The notes under the pieces are model-generated. The model did no database searches, had not been told where the DNA came from, and worked only from the letters and a program-made list of their open reading frames with translations. 22,789 nt of DNA from ANME-2 cluster archaeon (GTDB taxonomy: Archaea > Halobacteriota > Methanosarcinia > Methanosarcinales > Methanocomedenaceae), in assembly GCA_023544605.1 (NCBI GenBank), contig JAMJFQ010000021.1, positions 1 through 22,789 of the forward strand, given 5' to 3'. The position numbers were made by a program, and so were the translations under genes. Positions 6,899 through 15,078 of the stretch are shown here, in pieces; position 1 is the stretch's first letter; the number at the start of each line of letters is the position of its first letter.

Positions 6899-7198
6899 TA
6901 ACAGAAATCCCTGATATATACGGGGTAAATTATATATGTCTTTGATTTAAATCTGATTATTCTGCATCATTGGAAGAAAATAAAGCAAAGCGTTTTATTT
7001 TTGTACATAAAGTATAACTTTTTGTACTCAAGTTAATCCGACCGAAGGGAGGATTTTCTTGTATGAGCAAATTTCCAACGATGTACCACAAAGGCTAAAT
7101 AGAAACTGGTAGGGACGGGAGTATCAAGACCACCCATTTGAGTGTCAAAGGGGGAGATAATATTGGCGAATATTTCACCATTTTATTCCCCTTTACAC
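6899..7198 (+). repeat. Duplicated intergenic unit, copy B (carries a 61-bp repeat insertion)
   Basis: This is the second copy of the unit at 6583-6822. The landmarks are in the same order, including the identical 42-bp spacing from CGGGG (6925) to TCATT (6967). The next block, GGGAGT (7117), is 150 bp on instead of 88. The extra 62 bp coincide with the 61-bp repeat at 7001-7061. The unit ends in hairpin GGCGAA-TAT-TTCACC and a T-rich tract. Most differences between A and B are transitions, so the duplication is old. Confidence 0.6.
7001..7061 (-). repeat. 61-bp two-hairpin intergenic repeat, copy 3 (minus orientation)
   Basis: On the minus strand this copy reads CAAGAAAATCCTCCC, then TTCGGTCGGATTAACTTG, then GTACAAAAAGT-TAT-ACTTTATGTAC. 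It matches copy 5 at 58 of 61 positions. TTGTA occurs at both edges on the plus strand (7001-7005 and 7059-7063), which could be a short target duplication or simply part of the element. It interrupts copy B of the duplicated intergenic unit, 138 bp downstream of the end of the VWA operon. Confidence 0.93.
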
Positions 7199-7199
7199 G

Positions 7200-9662
7200 T
7201 TAATATTGCCGTACCCTGCCTTTTCTTTTCATCTTTATTTTTATTATCCCCCTGGCACGCCTCATAGTGATCTCTGCCAGGAAGACAAGAAGCGCGACTA
7301 CCAGGGGAATCCAGCCCAGGCTAGCATGTTCCACTCTGGTTATAACCGAATTTTCTTTGATATCATTAAAGAGCATAGAACCTACCTGCTCCATAGTATA
7401 GACCCCACCCCCGTTTCGTTTTACTGCCTCCATGAATTGGGGATTATTGCCAACATCCCGGTATTCCAGTGGATAATTGACAGCTGCCTTATCCTCCAGT
7501 ATGACAACCCCGTCCAATGAGACCGTTAGCGGCAAAACGCCTGTTTCTTCTGGGTCGATCACACCCTCGAATGTCCGCTCTTCGGTCTGGATAATGGCTA
7601 TGTCCTCCCCGTTGAAGGTTACCTCAGGCATATCATCGCTGTGGATGGTTATGGTGCCTGGAGAGCCAAGTGCCATGTCACTGAAATAGACCACAACCCC
7701 ATCATCAGGTCGGGGGTCGCCCACTGCCCAGTTGATCATACTGGGCAGCAGCCGGGCGTTCTCGCCAGAGTACAGTGAACCTCCCCACGAATTGCCGTTG
7801 TCTGTGCTCAGAGCCACCACTCTGCCCAGCCCGAACTGCCATGATGTGACCACAGGCTTGCCCATACTGGTAGTGACCAGCCGGCGCGCACCCACTTTCT
7901 GGGTCACGTCGTTGTAACCAGAGATGCTGCCCGAGATGTTCAGGTAACGGGTGATGAAGTGGTCCTCATCCAGCCGGACAATGGCATAAGCATCGGGGCC
8001 GCCGTCGGGCAGGTCAGGGGTTTCACGTCCGAATGTCAGGTCAAGCCTCTGGTACGTTTCAAGCTGCATGAAATCCCCGCCAGTCTGGTCGGCCAGTACC
8101 TTTAAGAAATATTCACCCCTGTTATTCTCAGTCTTCACATCACGTTCTTTCACCACATTGGTCTTTATCATCACGAATACCATTTTAGTTTCAGTAGTAT
8201 CCATACCTGAAAGTACAATGCTGGCGTCCTCAAAACTATCCTTCACAGCTCCGTCAGAGAACACCAGCATGTATTTCTGGCCGCTGGTATTGTCCAGCAT
8301 TCCGGCTGCCGTGGTAATACCTTCATCAATGGATGTGCCGCCATAGCCGGTCTTCAATTTTGATACTCTATCTATCAGGGCATCTCGGTTGGAAGGCCTG
8401 GACATGGGCAGCAGCCCGTTACTGATCTCCACGGCATTTCCTCCGAAAGCCACCACACCCACATTTGTATCCCGGCCCATATCCTTCAGCAGGTTAATGG
8501 CCATGGCCTTCTCATCGTCCAGTGCCCCATGAGCATCGATGCTGCCGCTGATGTCCAGCACCAGCACAACATTCACGCTACCTGCATAGGCACTCGCGTA
8601 GGACTCAACAGGCAGAAAGCTCTCCAGTTCACTGTCCAGGTAATCCCCTTTATCATAACTGTTATCTCCGCCAACCACCACTACCCCGCCACCACTGGCC
8701 GCATAATCCCTCAGGTTATCCACAGCAGTACCTGATATGCGCCCTTCATTGAGGTTATCCAGCACCACAGCCTTGTAATCTGACAGGGTTATGCCGTCCG
8801 GTGTAGACACGGTATCCAGGTCATACAGCCCCTTAAGTACCTTCTGCAGAGGTGAATGAGTATCTAATGTCACCAGTAATATGTTGGGTCTGGGCACCAC
8901 GTAAATGGTCTTGTTGAATATATTGTTATCAAGCCGCATATCGTCACTCGATATTAACTCGGCTGTTACCATATGGGGGCCAAGTGAGTAGAACGTAATT
9001 GAAAAAGGGTGTGTGTACATAACATTCGTCTGAGTTATAGTTTTACTGTCTTTCAGTTCACCATCCACCATGACATTGAGCGTATAGTCTGCCTGCCCAC
9101 CTGCCTGCCTTATCTCTATCCCCAAAGAATTTTCGTTGCCCAGCACAGCCGTCCTGGCACCGGTAATCTGGACGCTCAGGTCGTTATCCTTAGGCTGCTG
9201 GATCACCGCATACACCTTTGTGCCTGTATCTGAGACAAAATCAATGGTCTCGCCCAGTTCCCTGCCGAAATTGTTGTTCCCGTCCGACACCACAACAATG
9301 TGGTCGCCGCCAATGGATGATGCAACGATCTCATCACCGATGTCCGAGCGCAGTCCCCGCATCGTCTCCATCCCGGCAGGTGTCTTTTGCTGCAAAAGGT
9401 CATAGATATCCTTAGCTGCTCCCCCATTGAATATGTCCATACTGCGTGTTTCATCTGACAGCACAGTGATGGAAGGAGTATCATCTATTTCTGTCATAGT
9501 AATGGGATTGTAGGGACCCGCCAGGGCCGTTATCAGCAATGCCACGATAATGATTCGGCTTATGACCAGCCCGTTACGGGCCCCTTTGTATATGAGCAGT
9601 AAGCCGGCAGCTGCAACAGGAATTATGGCAAGCAGGTAATCCAGGTGTTCAAAGGCTATCAG
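7200..9662 (-). CDS. Large membrane protein with VWA and glutaminase-like domains, probable CTG start
   Basis: About 820 aa if started at CTG 9662. The only ATG/GTG/TTG start is GTG 9545 (781 aa), which cuts off the first of two membrane segments (YLLAIIPVAAAGLLLIY and RIIIVALLITALAG). The CTG overlaps the stop of the upstream gene (CTGA) and follows AGGAGGG at normal spacing. Domain order: two N-terminal membrane helices; a degenerate VWA-like part; a class I glutaminase-like fold near 260-350 (KAVVLDNLN, GGGVVVVGG) with no catalytic Cys; an inserted VWA domain with an intact MIDAS site (DISGS about 370-374, then GGTS and FSDG); a second beta-rich part; and a C-terminal membrane helix with a basic tail. 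It probably sits in the membrane with its bulk outside, as a surface protein-binding partner of the MoxR ATPase. It is the last gene of the operon. Confidence 0.8.
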   Translation of the reverse strand: MIAFEHLDYLLAIIPVAAAGLLLIYKGARNGLVISRIIIVALLITALAGPYNPITMTEIDDTPSITVLSDETRSMDIFNGGAAKDIYDLLQQKTPAGMETMRGLRSDIGDEIVASSIGGDHIVVVSDGNNNFGRELGETIDFVSDTGTKVYAVIQQPKDNDLSVQITGARTAVLGNENSLGIEIRQAGGQADYTLNVMVDGELKDSKTITQTNVMYTHPFSITFYSLGPHMVTAELISSDDMRLDNNIFNKTIYVVPRPNILLVTLDTHSPLQKVLKGLYDLDTVSTPDGITLSDYKAVVLDNLNEGRISGTAVDNLRDYAASGGGVVVVGGDNSYDKGDYLDSELESFLPVESYASAYAGSVNVVLVLDISGSIDAHGALDDEKAMAINLLKDMGRDTNVGVVAFGGNAVEISNGLLPMSRPSNRDALIDRVSKLKTGYGGTSIDEGITTAAGMLDNTSGQKYMLVFSDGAVKDSFEDASIVLSGMDTTETKMVFVMIKTNVVKERDVKTENNRGEYFLKVLADQTGGDFMQLETYQRLDLTFGRETPDLPDGGPDAYAIVRLDEDHFITRYLNISGSISGYNDVTQKVGARRLVTTSMGKPVVTSWQFGLGRVVALSTDNGNSWGGSLYSGENARLLPSMINWAVGDPRPDDGVVVYFSDMALGSPGTITIHSDDMPEVTFNGEDIAIIQTEERTFEGVIDPEETGVLPLTVSLDGVVILEDKAAVNYPLEYRDVGNNPQFMEAVKRNGGGVYTMEQVGSMLFNDIKENSVITRVEHASLGWIPLVVALLVFLAEITMRRARGIIKIKMKRKGRVRQY

Positions 9663-11512
9663 AACAGTTCCCTCCTGCGCTGGATGATGATAAGTTCAAG
9701 CAATAACAGTCCCAGGACCCCCCAGATAAGATAGGGACCCAGCTCTTTTTTAACCTCGATGCGGACCTCCTCAGGTCTTTCGATGTACCGGCTTGTGATG
9801 GATGAAGCGTCAATAGAGATACGACCCACATCAGATTCCTCTGCATCATACAGGTTTGCCGCCACAAACACCTGCTCTTCGATGTAATACAGCCCCGTCT
9901 GGTCAACCCACACATTAGCAGTGGTCATGGTGCTGCCATCAGGATACGTAATGGTCTGCTTTGAAGGCAGCCTTATCACGCTCCCGGTCCTGACATTAGA
10001 TTCGTCCTGTTGGGTACCTCCTGTCCAGTCCAGCATGTGCTTCCAGAATAGCGGGAACTGGGGTATGGTATTGAAACCTGACCAGGCATCATCACCGGTA
10101 ATGTCGTTCAATCCCAGGTAAATAACGGTCCCCTCACCCAACCGCCAGTGAGAGAGCATAGGCGAACCGTCTGTTCCTTTCAATAGCACAGTGGCGGTAT
10201 CAGGTGCACTACCCCGGATATGCCGCAACACTTCAATATCGGCCAGGGGGATGCCGCTGGTGAGGGCATTGTCAGTGACCAATTTCAGGTCAGTCTCGCT
10301 GGAGGTGCCTGTGATATCTATAGGCAGCAGACCACCCTCCATATTGAACAATCCCCCGGATGCTGTGGCAATGAGCTTGCCACCGCCCTTAACAAAATCA
10401 CCAAGAATTCCGATAGCATTCGGGCCAAGGGATTCATTATCCACACTTCCCAGTATCACTATACCATAATTGGAGAGATTGACAGGCAGGGAAGTGGTGT
10501 GCTGGACTGATACACTCAGGAGGCCCAGTGCAGTAAGGGTCGGCGACTCGTCTCGGGAATCCAAAAACAGAACATGTCCGGCTGTGGTGGAGGGGATATA
10601 TACATAAGCAGTATCATCCAGAGTAAGTGCACCTCCGTCATTGATGGATACTTCAGTAACCCCTGGATTCAGGTCACGTACACTATATGCACGGGTGCTG
10701 TGCGCAGGGATGGACAGCTCACCGTTTCTTTTTTCATTACCAGTTACTATGTCAAGGGTGATGGTCTTATCATTATCATTGAAGTTCTTGATCGCAAGGT
10801 TCAACGTGTACGCTTGGTCCTCCACATCCAGCCAACCGTTTACTATCCCTATATTGCCGCTGGTTTCACCCACCTGTACGAACTCCACACGCACCCCATC
10901 ATGTTCTGCCAGCCCTTTTGCCACTAACGGGTCGTCCCCGGTCCAGCTGGCAAAGTCAGAGAACACCAGGATAGTTCCTCCCGGTCCGGCCAGCCGCTGG
11001 GCATACGTGATGGCAGCGGCCAGGTCAGAGGTTACTGCCCGCTGGGGTGTCAATTCTATGATCCTGGCAGCAATGGTGCGGTCGGCTTCCTTTTGTGCCA
11101 TAACCGGCACGTTCTGGGCCCACACCACAGTGTTCACCTCAGACAGCCGCTGTACTGCCTGCTCCTTTGCCATATCCAGCCTGTCCCCTGCCTGCATGCT
11201 GGCCGAATTATCGATGACTATCACCGTATGCTTACCCGACACCTTCTCTTCCATGATATAGGGGGCGGCAATGGCAGTACTGAGCAATACCAGTATCAGT
11301 AGCTGTAGAAGGAACATGGGGTCCCGGATGATCTTTTGCAGCAGCAGAGATATCTTGTTTCGCTGCTGTTGGCGCTTCAGGAAAAAGAGCAGTGAAGATA
11401 CACTGAGATCCATGGTCCTGGGGCGCAGCAGGTAGAGTATTATCAGCGGAATGATACTGGCCAGAGCCAATAGTCCCAGCGGGTTGGATAATAAGATATC
11501 AGGTGCAGCCAA
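9659..11512 (-). CDS. BatA-type membrane protein with VWA domain
   Basis: 617 aa. The N-terminus is a BatA/aerotolerance-type region: NPLGLLALASIIPLIILYLLRP (membrane helix), then LSVSSLLFFL and a second helix, MFLLQLLILVLLSTAIAAPYI. A VWA domain follows with the MIDAS start DNSAS (101-105). The middle contains a glutaminase-like Rossmann part (GIVILGSVDNE, FVKGGGKLIATASGG). The protein ends in a single membrane helix (WGVLGLLLLELIII) and a short basic tail. It is likely membrane-anchored, with the VWA part on one face. The start is TTG 11512, only 5 bp after the DUF58 stop; no earlier in-frame start keeps the first helix without running into that gene. Its 3' end overlaps the CTG start of the next gene. 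It is part of the MoxR operon; its binding partner is unknown. Confidence 0.88.
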   Translation of the reverse strand: MAAPDILLSNPLGLLALASIIPLIILYLLRPRTMDLSVSSLLFFLKRQQQRNKISLLLQKIIRDPMFLLQLLILVLLSTAIAAPYIMEEKVSGKHTVIVIDNSASMQAGDRLDMAKEQAVQRLSEVNTVVWAQNVPVMAQKEADRTIAARIIELTPQRAVTSDLAAAITYAQRLAGPGGTILVFSDFASWTGDDPLVAKGLAEHDGVRVEFVQVGETSGNIGIVNGWLDVEDQAYTLNLAIKNFNDNDKTITLDIVTGNEKRNGELSIPAHSTRAYSVRDLNPGVTEVSINDGGALTLDDTAYVYIPSTTAGHVLFLDSRDESPTLTALGLLSVSVQHTTSLPVNLSNYGIVILGSVDNESLGPNAIGILGDFVKGGGKLIATASGGLFNMEGGLLPIDITGTSSETDLKLVTDNALTSGIPLADIEVLRHIRGSAPDTATVLLKGTDGSPMLSHWRLGEGTVIYLGLNDITGDDAWSGFNTIPQFPLFWKHMLDWTGGTQQDESNVRTGSVIRLPSKQTITYPDGSTMTTANVWVDQTGLYYIEEQVFVAANLYDAEESDVGRISIDASSITSRYIERPEEVRIEVKKELGPYLIWGVLGLLLLELIIIQRRRELF

Positions 11513-11517
11513 TCACT

Positions 11518-12375
11518 TCATCTCCCGTGGATGGTCCTGTATATTGCCTCAAAAACAGGCAGGTCGGTCCTGAATGAAAAGAAATCGGCATTCATCCGGT
11601 TGCACTCGGTCTTAATGGATTCTGTGTGCGAGTCCAGTTCATTACGGTAGTCAGAGACATATCTTGAATTGATGTCAGTGAACAGTCGCTCAGAGGTCTC
11701 AATATCGCGCAGTTTCACTGCGCCCACTTCTGACAGCTCTATCTCTGCCGGGTCAAGCACCTGTATTACGATCAGGTCATGGTTTCCCATGCGTGAGAGG
11801 GCCTGCCTGACCTCATCAAGCGGCATAAGAAGGTCAGAAATGATGATCACCCTTGACCTGGAGTGTATCATCTTGCTGTACTGCTCCACTGCACTCCCGA
11901 AACCCGTCATACCATGGGGTACAGTGGCGTTGAGCAGGTCAATACCAAGCAGTAGATTACCTCTTCCCCTATCTGGTTTTGCTATGTCGATACCATCACT
12001 GAATGTGGATATAGCGAACTTCTCGTTCTCCCGCATGACCAGGTAAGCGAAACCCACGGCCAGCATGGCAGCATAATCGAATTTTTTGATCCCCTCATCC
12101 GGATAGTCCATACTCCCGCTAATGTCCAGCAGGATATGAGTGATCAGGTCCTTGTATTCCTCGTACTGCCTGATGTACAGTTTTTCGGTACGTGCATACA
12201 CCTTCCAGTCAATTGTCCTGAAATCATCTCCCCGTTCGTATTCACGGAAACCATATGCATCTGTACCTTTACCTACTTTCGTGGACCGACGCTCTCCCGT
12301 ATATTGGCCTGATATCCTCTTTCGTGCTGCAAAAGTGAAACGGTCCAGTTCACGGAGGAATTCAGTAGATATCAT
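11518..12375 (-). CDS. DUF58 protein (VWA-like partner of MoxR ATPases)
   Basis: 285 aa, normal for the short archaeal DUF58 form without membrane helices. The diagnostic DUF58 block is FREYERGDDFRTIDWKVYART (about 43-63). A VWA-like core follows with DISGSM (84-89). It is expected in the cytoplasm, where DUF58 proteins sit next to MoxR ATPases and are thought to act as adaptors in complex assembly (known association; mechanism unproven). It begins 26 bp after the MoxR stop codon without an obvious ribosome site, so translation is probably coupled. The family identification is strong. Confidence 0.93.
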   Translation of the reverse strand: MISTEFLRELDRFTFAARKRISGQYTGERRSTKVGKGTDAYGFREYERGDDFRTIDWKVYARTEKLYIRQYEEYKDLITHILLDISGSMDYPDEGIKKFDYAAMLAVGFAYLVMRENEKFAISTFSDGIDIAKPDRGRGNLLLGIDLLNATVPHGMTGFGSAVEQYSKMIHSRSRVIIISDLLMPLDEVRQALSRMGNHDLIVIQVLDPAEIELSEVGAVKLRDIETSERLFTDINSRYVSDYRNELDSHTESIKTECNRMNADFFSFRTDLPVFEAIYRTIHGR

Positions 12376-12401
12376 ATTGAGCCGGCAGGATTGACCCTGA
12401 T

Positions 12402-13376
12402 CTATGAGAGATGCTTGGCGTGCTTGAGTATCCCCTCAATTACACGGTCATGGGTAACTCCTTTGCGCTGGGATTCGAAATTCAGCATTATCCGGTGCCG
12501 CAGTACAGGATATGCCATTTCCTGTATGTCCTCCTCACTGACAAAATTTCGCCCATGTATCAGTGCCCTTGCCTTGGCTGCCAGGATAAGCCCGATGCTG
12601 GCCCTGGGGGATGCTCCATATTCAATGAACTCTTTATCTTCCCGCGTGCGCTTCACGATCTTGATGGCCCGACTTTTCAGATCATCTGAAATGGGCACAT
12701 CACGCACAAGGGTCTGAAGTTCTAACAGAGTATCGCGGGTCATGACCCTGTTCACGCTAGGCTTCACATTGCCGGTGTACCTTTCCACGATCTGGCTTTC
12801 CTCTTCATAGGAGGGATAGTCAAGATTGATCTTTAGCAGGAACCTATCAAGCTGGGCTTCAGGCAGGGGGAATGTCCCCTCCATCTCTATGGGATTCTGG
12901 GTGCCCAGGACCATGAAAGGTCTCTCAAGCGCATAGGTCTTGTTGCCCACAGTGACCTGCTTTTCCTGCATGCTCTCAAGCAGTGCGCTCTGGGTCTTGG
13001 GAGACGCACGGTTTATCTCATCGGCCAGTACGATATTGGAAAATACCGGTCCTGGTTCGAACCTGAATTCTTTGCTCCCGCCCCTTTCCTCTACCACGTA
13101 GGTTCCGGTAATATCTGAGGGCATCAGATCGGGTGTGCATTGTATCCTGTTGAATTTGAGGTCAAGTATCTGGGAGAGGGTGTTAACGGTAAGTGTCTTC
13201 CCCAGTCCCGGATTGCTCTCGATGAGGGCATGGCCGTCACAAAGGATGGCTATCAATATCTGGGTTACGGCCTCTTTCTGTCCCACCACTACTTTCCCTA
13301 TCTCATCAAAAATGGACTTAAATGTCTCACTTGAGTGTCCATATGCCTCTGAAAGGTTTTTGGTGTCTTTTATCAT
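12402..13376 (-). CDS. MoxR-family AAA+ ATPase
   Basis: 324 aa from ATG 13376, which follows a strong GGTGAGG ribosome site at 6-bp spacing. An ATG at 13409 overlaps the upstream stop (ATGA) and would add 11 residues but has no ribosome site. Numbered from ATG 13409, visible motifs are Walker A NPGLGKT (66-72), Walker B LADEINR (D130, E131), sensor 1 GTQNP (N172) and the arginine-containing LPEAQLDRF. A C-terminal lid domain follows. MoxR ATPases are cytoplasmic chaperone-like enzymes that mature or insert metals into protein complexes, usually together with VWA proteins. The next four genes of the operon or its neighbours fit this scheme. The client of this one cannot be deduced. Confidence 0.95.
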   Translation of the reverse strand: MIKDTKNLSEAYGHSSETFKSIFDEIGKVVVGQKEAVTQILIAILCDGHALIESNPGLGKTLTVNTLSQILDLKFNRIQCTPDLMPSDITGTYVVEERGGSKEFRFEPGPVFSNIVLADEINRASPKTQSALLESMQEKQVTVGNKTYALERPFMVLGTQNPIEMEGTFPLPEAQLDRFLLKINLDYPSYEEESQIVERYTGNVKPSVNRVMTRDTLLELQTLVRDVPISDDLKSRAIKIVKRTREDKEFIEYGASPRASIGLILAAKARALIHGRNFVSEEDIQEMAYPVLRHRIMLNFESQRKGVTHDRVIEGILKHAKHLS

Positions 13377-13405
13377 GTAATACCTCACCAAGTTATATTT
13401 GGCTT

Positions 13406-14281
13406 TCATTTGTTCTCATTAGTTAAAAGTTTGCTACGCAGCACAGCATATTCCATTATCAGGTCCCTATCCAGTACTGACATCTGTTGCATGGCCCTAT
13501 AACTCTCATCTGCAGCAGTGGAGGCTACCACATCAACAGGATAGGTCTGGGAAGGTACGAACTGGACTTCTTCATCTTCACCTGCATGTCGAATGGTCAC
13601 GGCCGTACCCAGACCCGGGACTATGACCAGTTCAACTTTTTCACCTTCAATGCTGGCAACTGACGTTTCCCCGTATATTTCCTCATCCAGCCCGTCTCCC
13701 TGTAATTTTTCAGGATCAGTTATGGTCTCAGGTATCTCTGTGCCAAGTTCTTCCAATATATTGGTGATGTCCTTAGGAGTAAAATCCGAACGGGTATCAG
13801 TGGTGGTAAGTCCCATTAAGGCTGCCACCAATACAACAGATACGATCAACCTAACGCCCAGGTACCTGCGGTCCAGGAAAGAGCCCACGTCCACCTCCTT
13901 TAGCCTGGTGGTAACCTGTGCAATAAGGTCCAACACTACCACATTATCTTCATCCCTGTAGTCCCATGCAGTCTGGAGCCTTTCTTTTAGCCAATCATAT
14001 CTGGACTCGATAATAGCAATAGTATCTACTGGGTTCTTTGTCAGGTATAGTATGATGACCAGCAGGACAGAGGTAAAGATTGAGAGTCCTATCATGATGA
14101 TACGGTCAAGGGAAACGGTATTGACTACATAATATTCCCTATATCCAGGGAAGAGAGTGATTATGTTCAGGTAATACGAAATCACGTAGACCAGGAAGAA
14201 GAACATGATAAAATCGGTAATTTTATAATACAGCCTATACCGGCGAAATCTTCTGGAAATTTTTTCAATATCGTTATACAT
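13406..14281 (-). CDS. Membrane protein, first gene of the MoxR/VWA operon
   Basis: 291 aa from ATG 14281 (MYNDIEKISRRFRR). ATG 14341 would add 20 residues of low complexity, and a TATA-like ATACTATA stretch lies within that extra part, which favours the shorter form. It has two membrane helices near 24-44 and 61-80, a basic cytoplasmic loop with SRYDWLKERLQTAWDYRDEDN, and a third helix near 144-160. A C-terminal soluble domain rich in Asp, Glu and Val follows. The layout resembles a membrane protein (DUF7502-like, from memory) found beside MoxR-DUF58-BatA genes in haloarchaea; I am not certain of that name. It ends in an ATGA overlap with an upstream MoxR start codon, so the two are cotranscribed. 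Confidence 0.7.
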   Translation of the reverse strand: MYNDIEKISRRFRRYRLYYKITDFIMFFFLVYVISYYLNIITLFPGYREYYVVNTVSLDRIIMIGLSIFTSVLLVIILYLTKNPVDTIAIIESRYDWLKERLQTAWDYRDEDNVVVLDLIAQVTTRLKEVDVGSFLDRRYLGVRLIVSVVLVAALMGLTTTDTRSDFTPKDITNILEELGTEIPETITDPEKLQGDGLDEEIYGETSVASIEGEKVELVIVPGLGTAVTIRHAGEDEEVQFVPSQTYPVDVVASTAADESYRAMQQMSVLDRDLIMEYAVLRSKLLTNENK

Positions 14282-14492
14282 ATGGCCCACAAATGTTACT
14301 GATGTTGTATAGTATATGTTCATATCTGTAAATAACATCATAAAGGTTTATCTGTAAGTGCGAGTGAACTTGTAGTAATACGGATTATTGTATGAACATT
14401 CGGCAATGTGACATCAATAATTAGTCATTAAATAATATGGCGATTATTTGTATATAGGGGGAAAATATTTAAGTCTTTGAGAATATATTTGT

Positions 14493-14511
14493 ACATATAG
14501 AAATTATATGT
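14493..14511. promoter_or_regulatory. A/T-rich inverted repeat upstream of the DUF1699 gene
   Basis: ACATATA and TATATGT are 7-bp inverted arms around GAAAT, 50-68 bp before ATG 14561. The 14342-14560 spacer is otherwise A/T-rich, with TATA-like runs (for example AAAATATTTAAG near 14462-14473), and holds no gene. A regulatory role is only possible; A/T-rich palindromes arise easily by chance. Confidence 0.25.
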
Positions 14512-14560
14512 CTTAATAAATTTAATTAGATTCATATATATTCAACACGAGGAATAAATC

Positions 14561-14950
14561 ATGAAGATCAGAGTAGTAAGTTCAAAAGATGAGATAAGTA
14601 CCCTTGGAAACTCGGAAGAAATAGTGCATCTTGCTTTCAGACCATCGAACAAGGACATTTTTGTTCTGGTACAGACCTGTTCAAATCTTAAAGCGATTCA
14701 CATTCCAAGTTCTTACAACAAGACCATTTCCAAGTCAACCCAGATGTTCCTTGAAATGCAGAACATCGCACTCCTTGAAGGTGATGTTTGGGGTCATAGG
14801 AAGGATATCAACGAGTACTACGAGATCAAACCTCATATATTTGACAGGATAGATGATCTGAAGAGCGATGGTCAAAACAGTGACCAGATCCTCAACCGCA
14901 TGGGCATGGAAACCAGGCTCAGCAAAGACCTGCTCAAGTTTCTGATATAA
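14561..14950 (+). CDS. DUF1699 family protein
   Basis: 129 aa. The sequence EEIVHLAFRPSNKDIFVL and the later LLEGDVWGHRKDINEYYE match DUF1699, a small cytoplasmic family that I know only from Methanosarcinales and close relatives. Its function is unknown. There are no membrane segments or signal peptide. The C-terminal third (IFDRIDDLKSDGQNSDQILNRMGMETRLSKDLLKFL) is helical and could be a small binding domain. ATG 14561 follows a GAGGAAT ribosome site. It is transcribed alone: an A/T-rich promoter region lies before it, and a hairpin terminator shared with the convergent RaSEA gene lies after it, beyond a 61-bp repeat. Confidence 0.88.
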   Translation: MKIRVVSSKDEISTLGNSEEIVHLAFRPSNKDIFVLVQTCSNLKAIHIPSSYNKTISKSTQMFLEMQNIALLEGDVWGHRKDINEYYEIKPHIFDRIDDLKSDGQNSDQILNRMGMETRLSKDLLKFLI

Positions 14951-14967
14951 AAGTGCAACGAAAATAA

Positions 14968-15027
14968 CAAGATAATCCTTCCTTCGGTCGGATTAACTTG
15001 AGTACACAAAGGTTACTTTTTGTACTA
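14968..15027 (+). repeat. 61-bp intergenic repeat, copy 4
   Basis: This copy begins CAAGATAATCCTTCC and shares TTCGGTCGGATTAACTTG and GTACACAAAG with the others. The second palindrome is shorter by one base (GTACACAAAG-GTTA-CTTTTTGTAC), so the copy is 60 bp. It lies between the DUF1699 stop and the terminator hairpin at 15034. Confidence 0.92.
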
Positions 15028-15033
15028 TCAAAA

Positions 15034-15078
15034 AGACAATCCGGTCTTTACCGGAGTTGTCTTATTCTGTTTTTCATT
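15034..15078. terminator. Bidirectional terminator between DUF1699 and RaSEA genes
   Basis: AGACAA-T-CCGGT, loop CTTT, then ACCGG-AG-TTGTCT, an 11-bp stem with a small asymmetric bulge (15034-15062). A T-rich tract follows on the plus strand (15062-15080), and TTTTTG follows on the minus strand, so it can serve both convergent genes. It overlaps the very end of the RaSEA coding region only through the T-tract. Confidence 0.7.

Noticed and set aside
10641..11261. Long plus-strand frame opposite the BatA-type gene (206 codons)
   Set aside because: Antisense to a strongly supported VWA gene, with low-complexity Ser/Thr-rich translation and no ribosome site.
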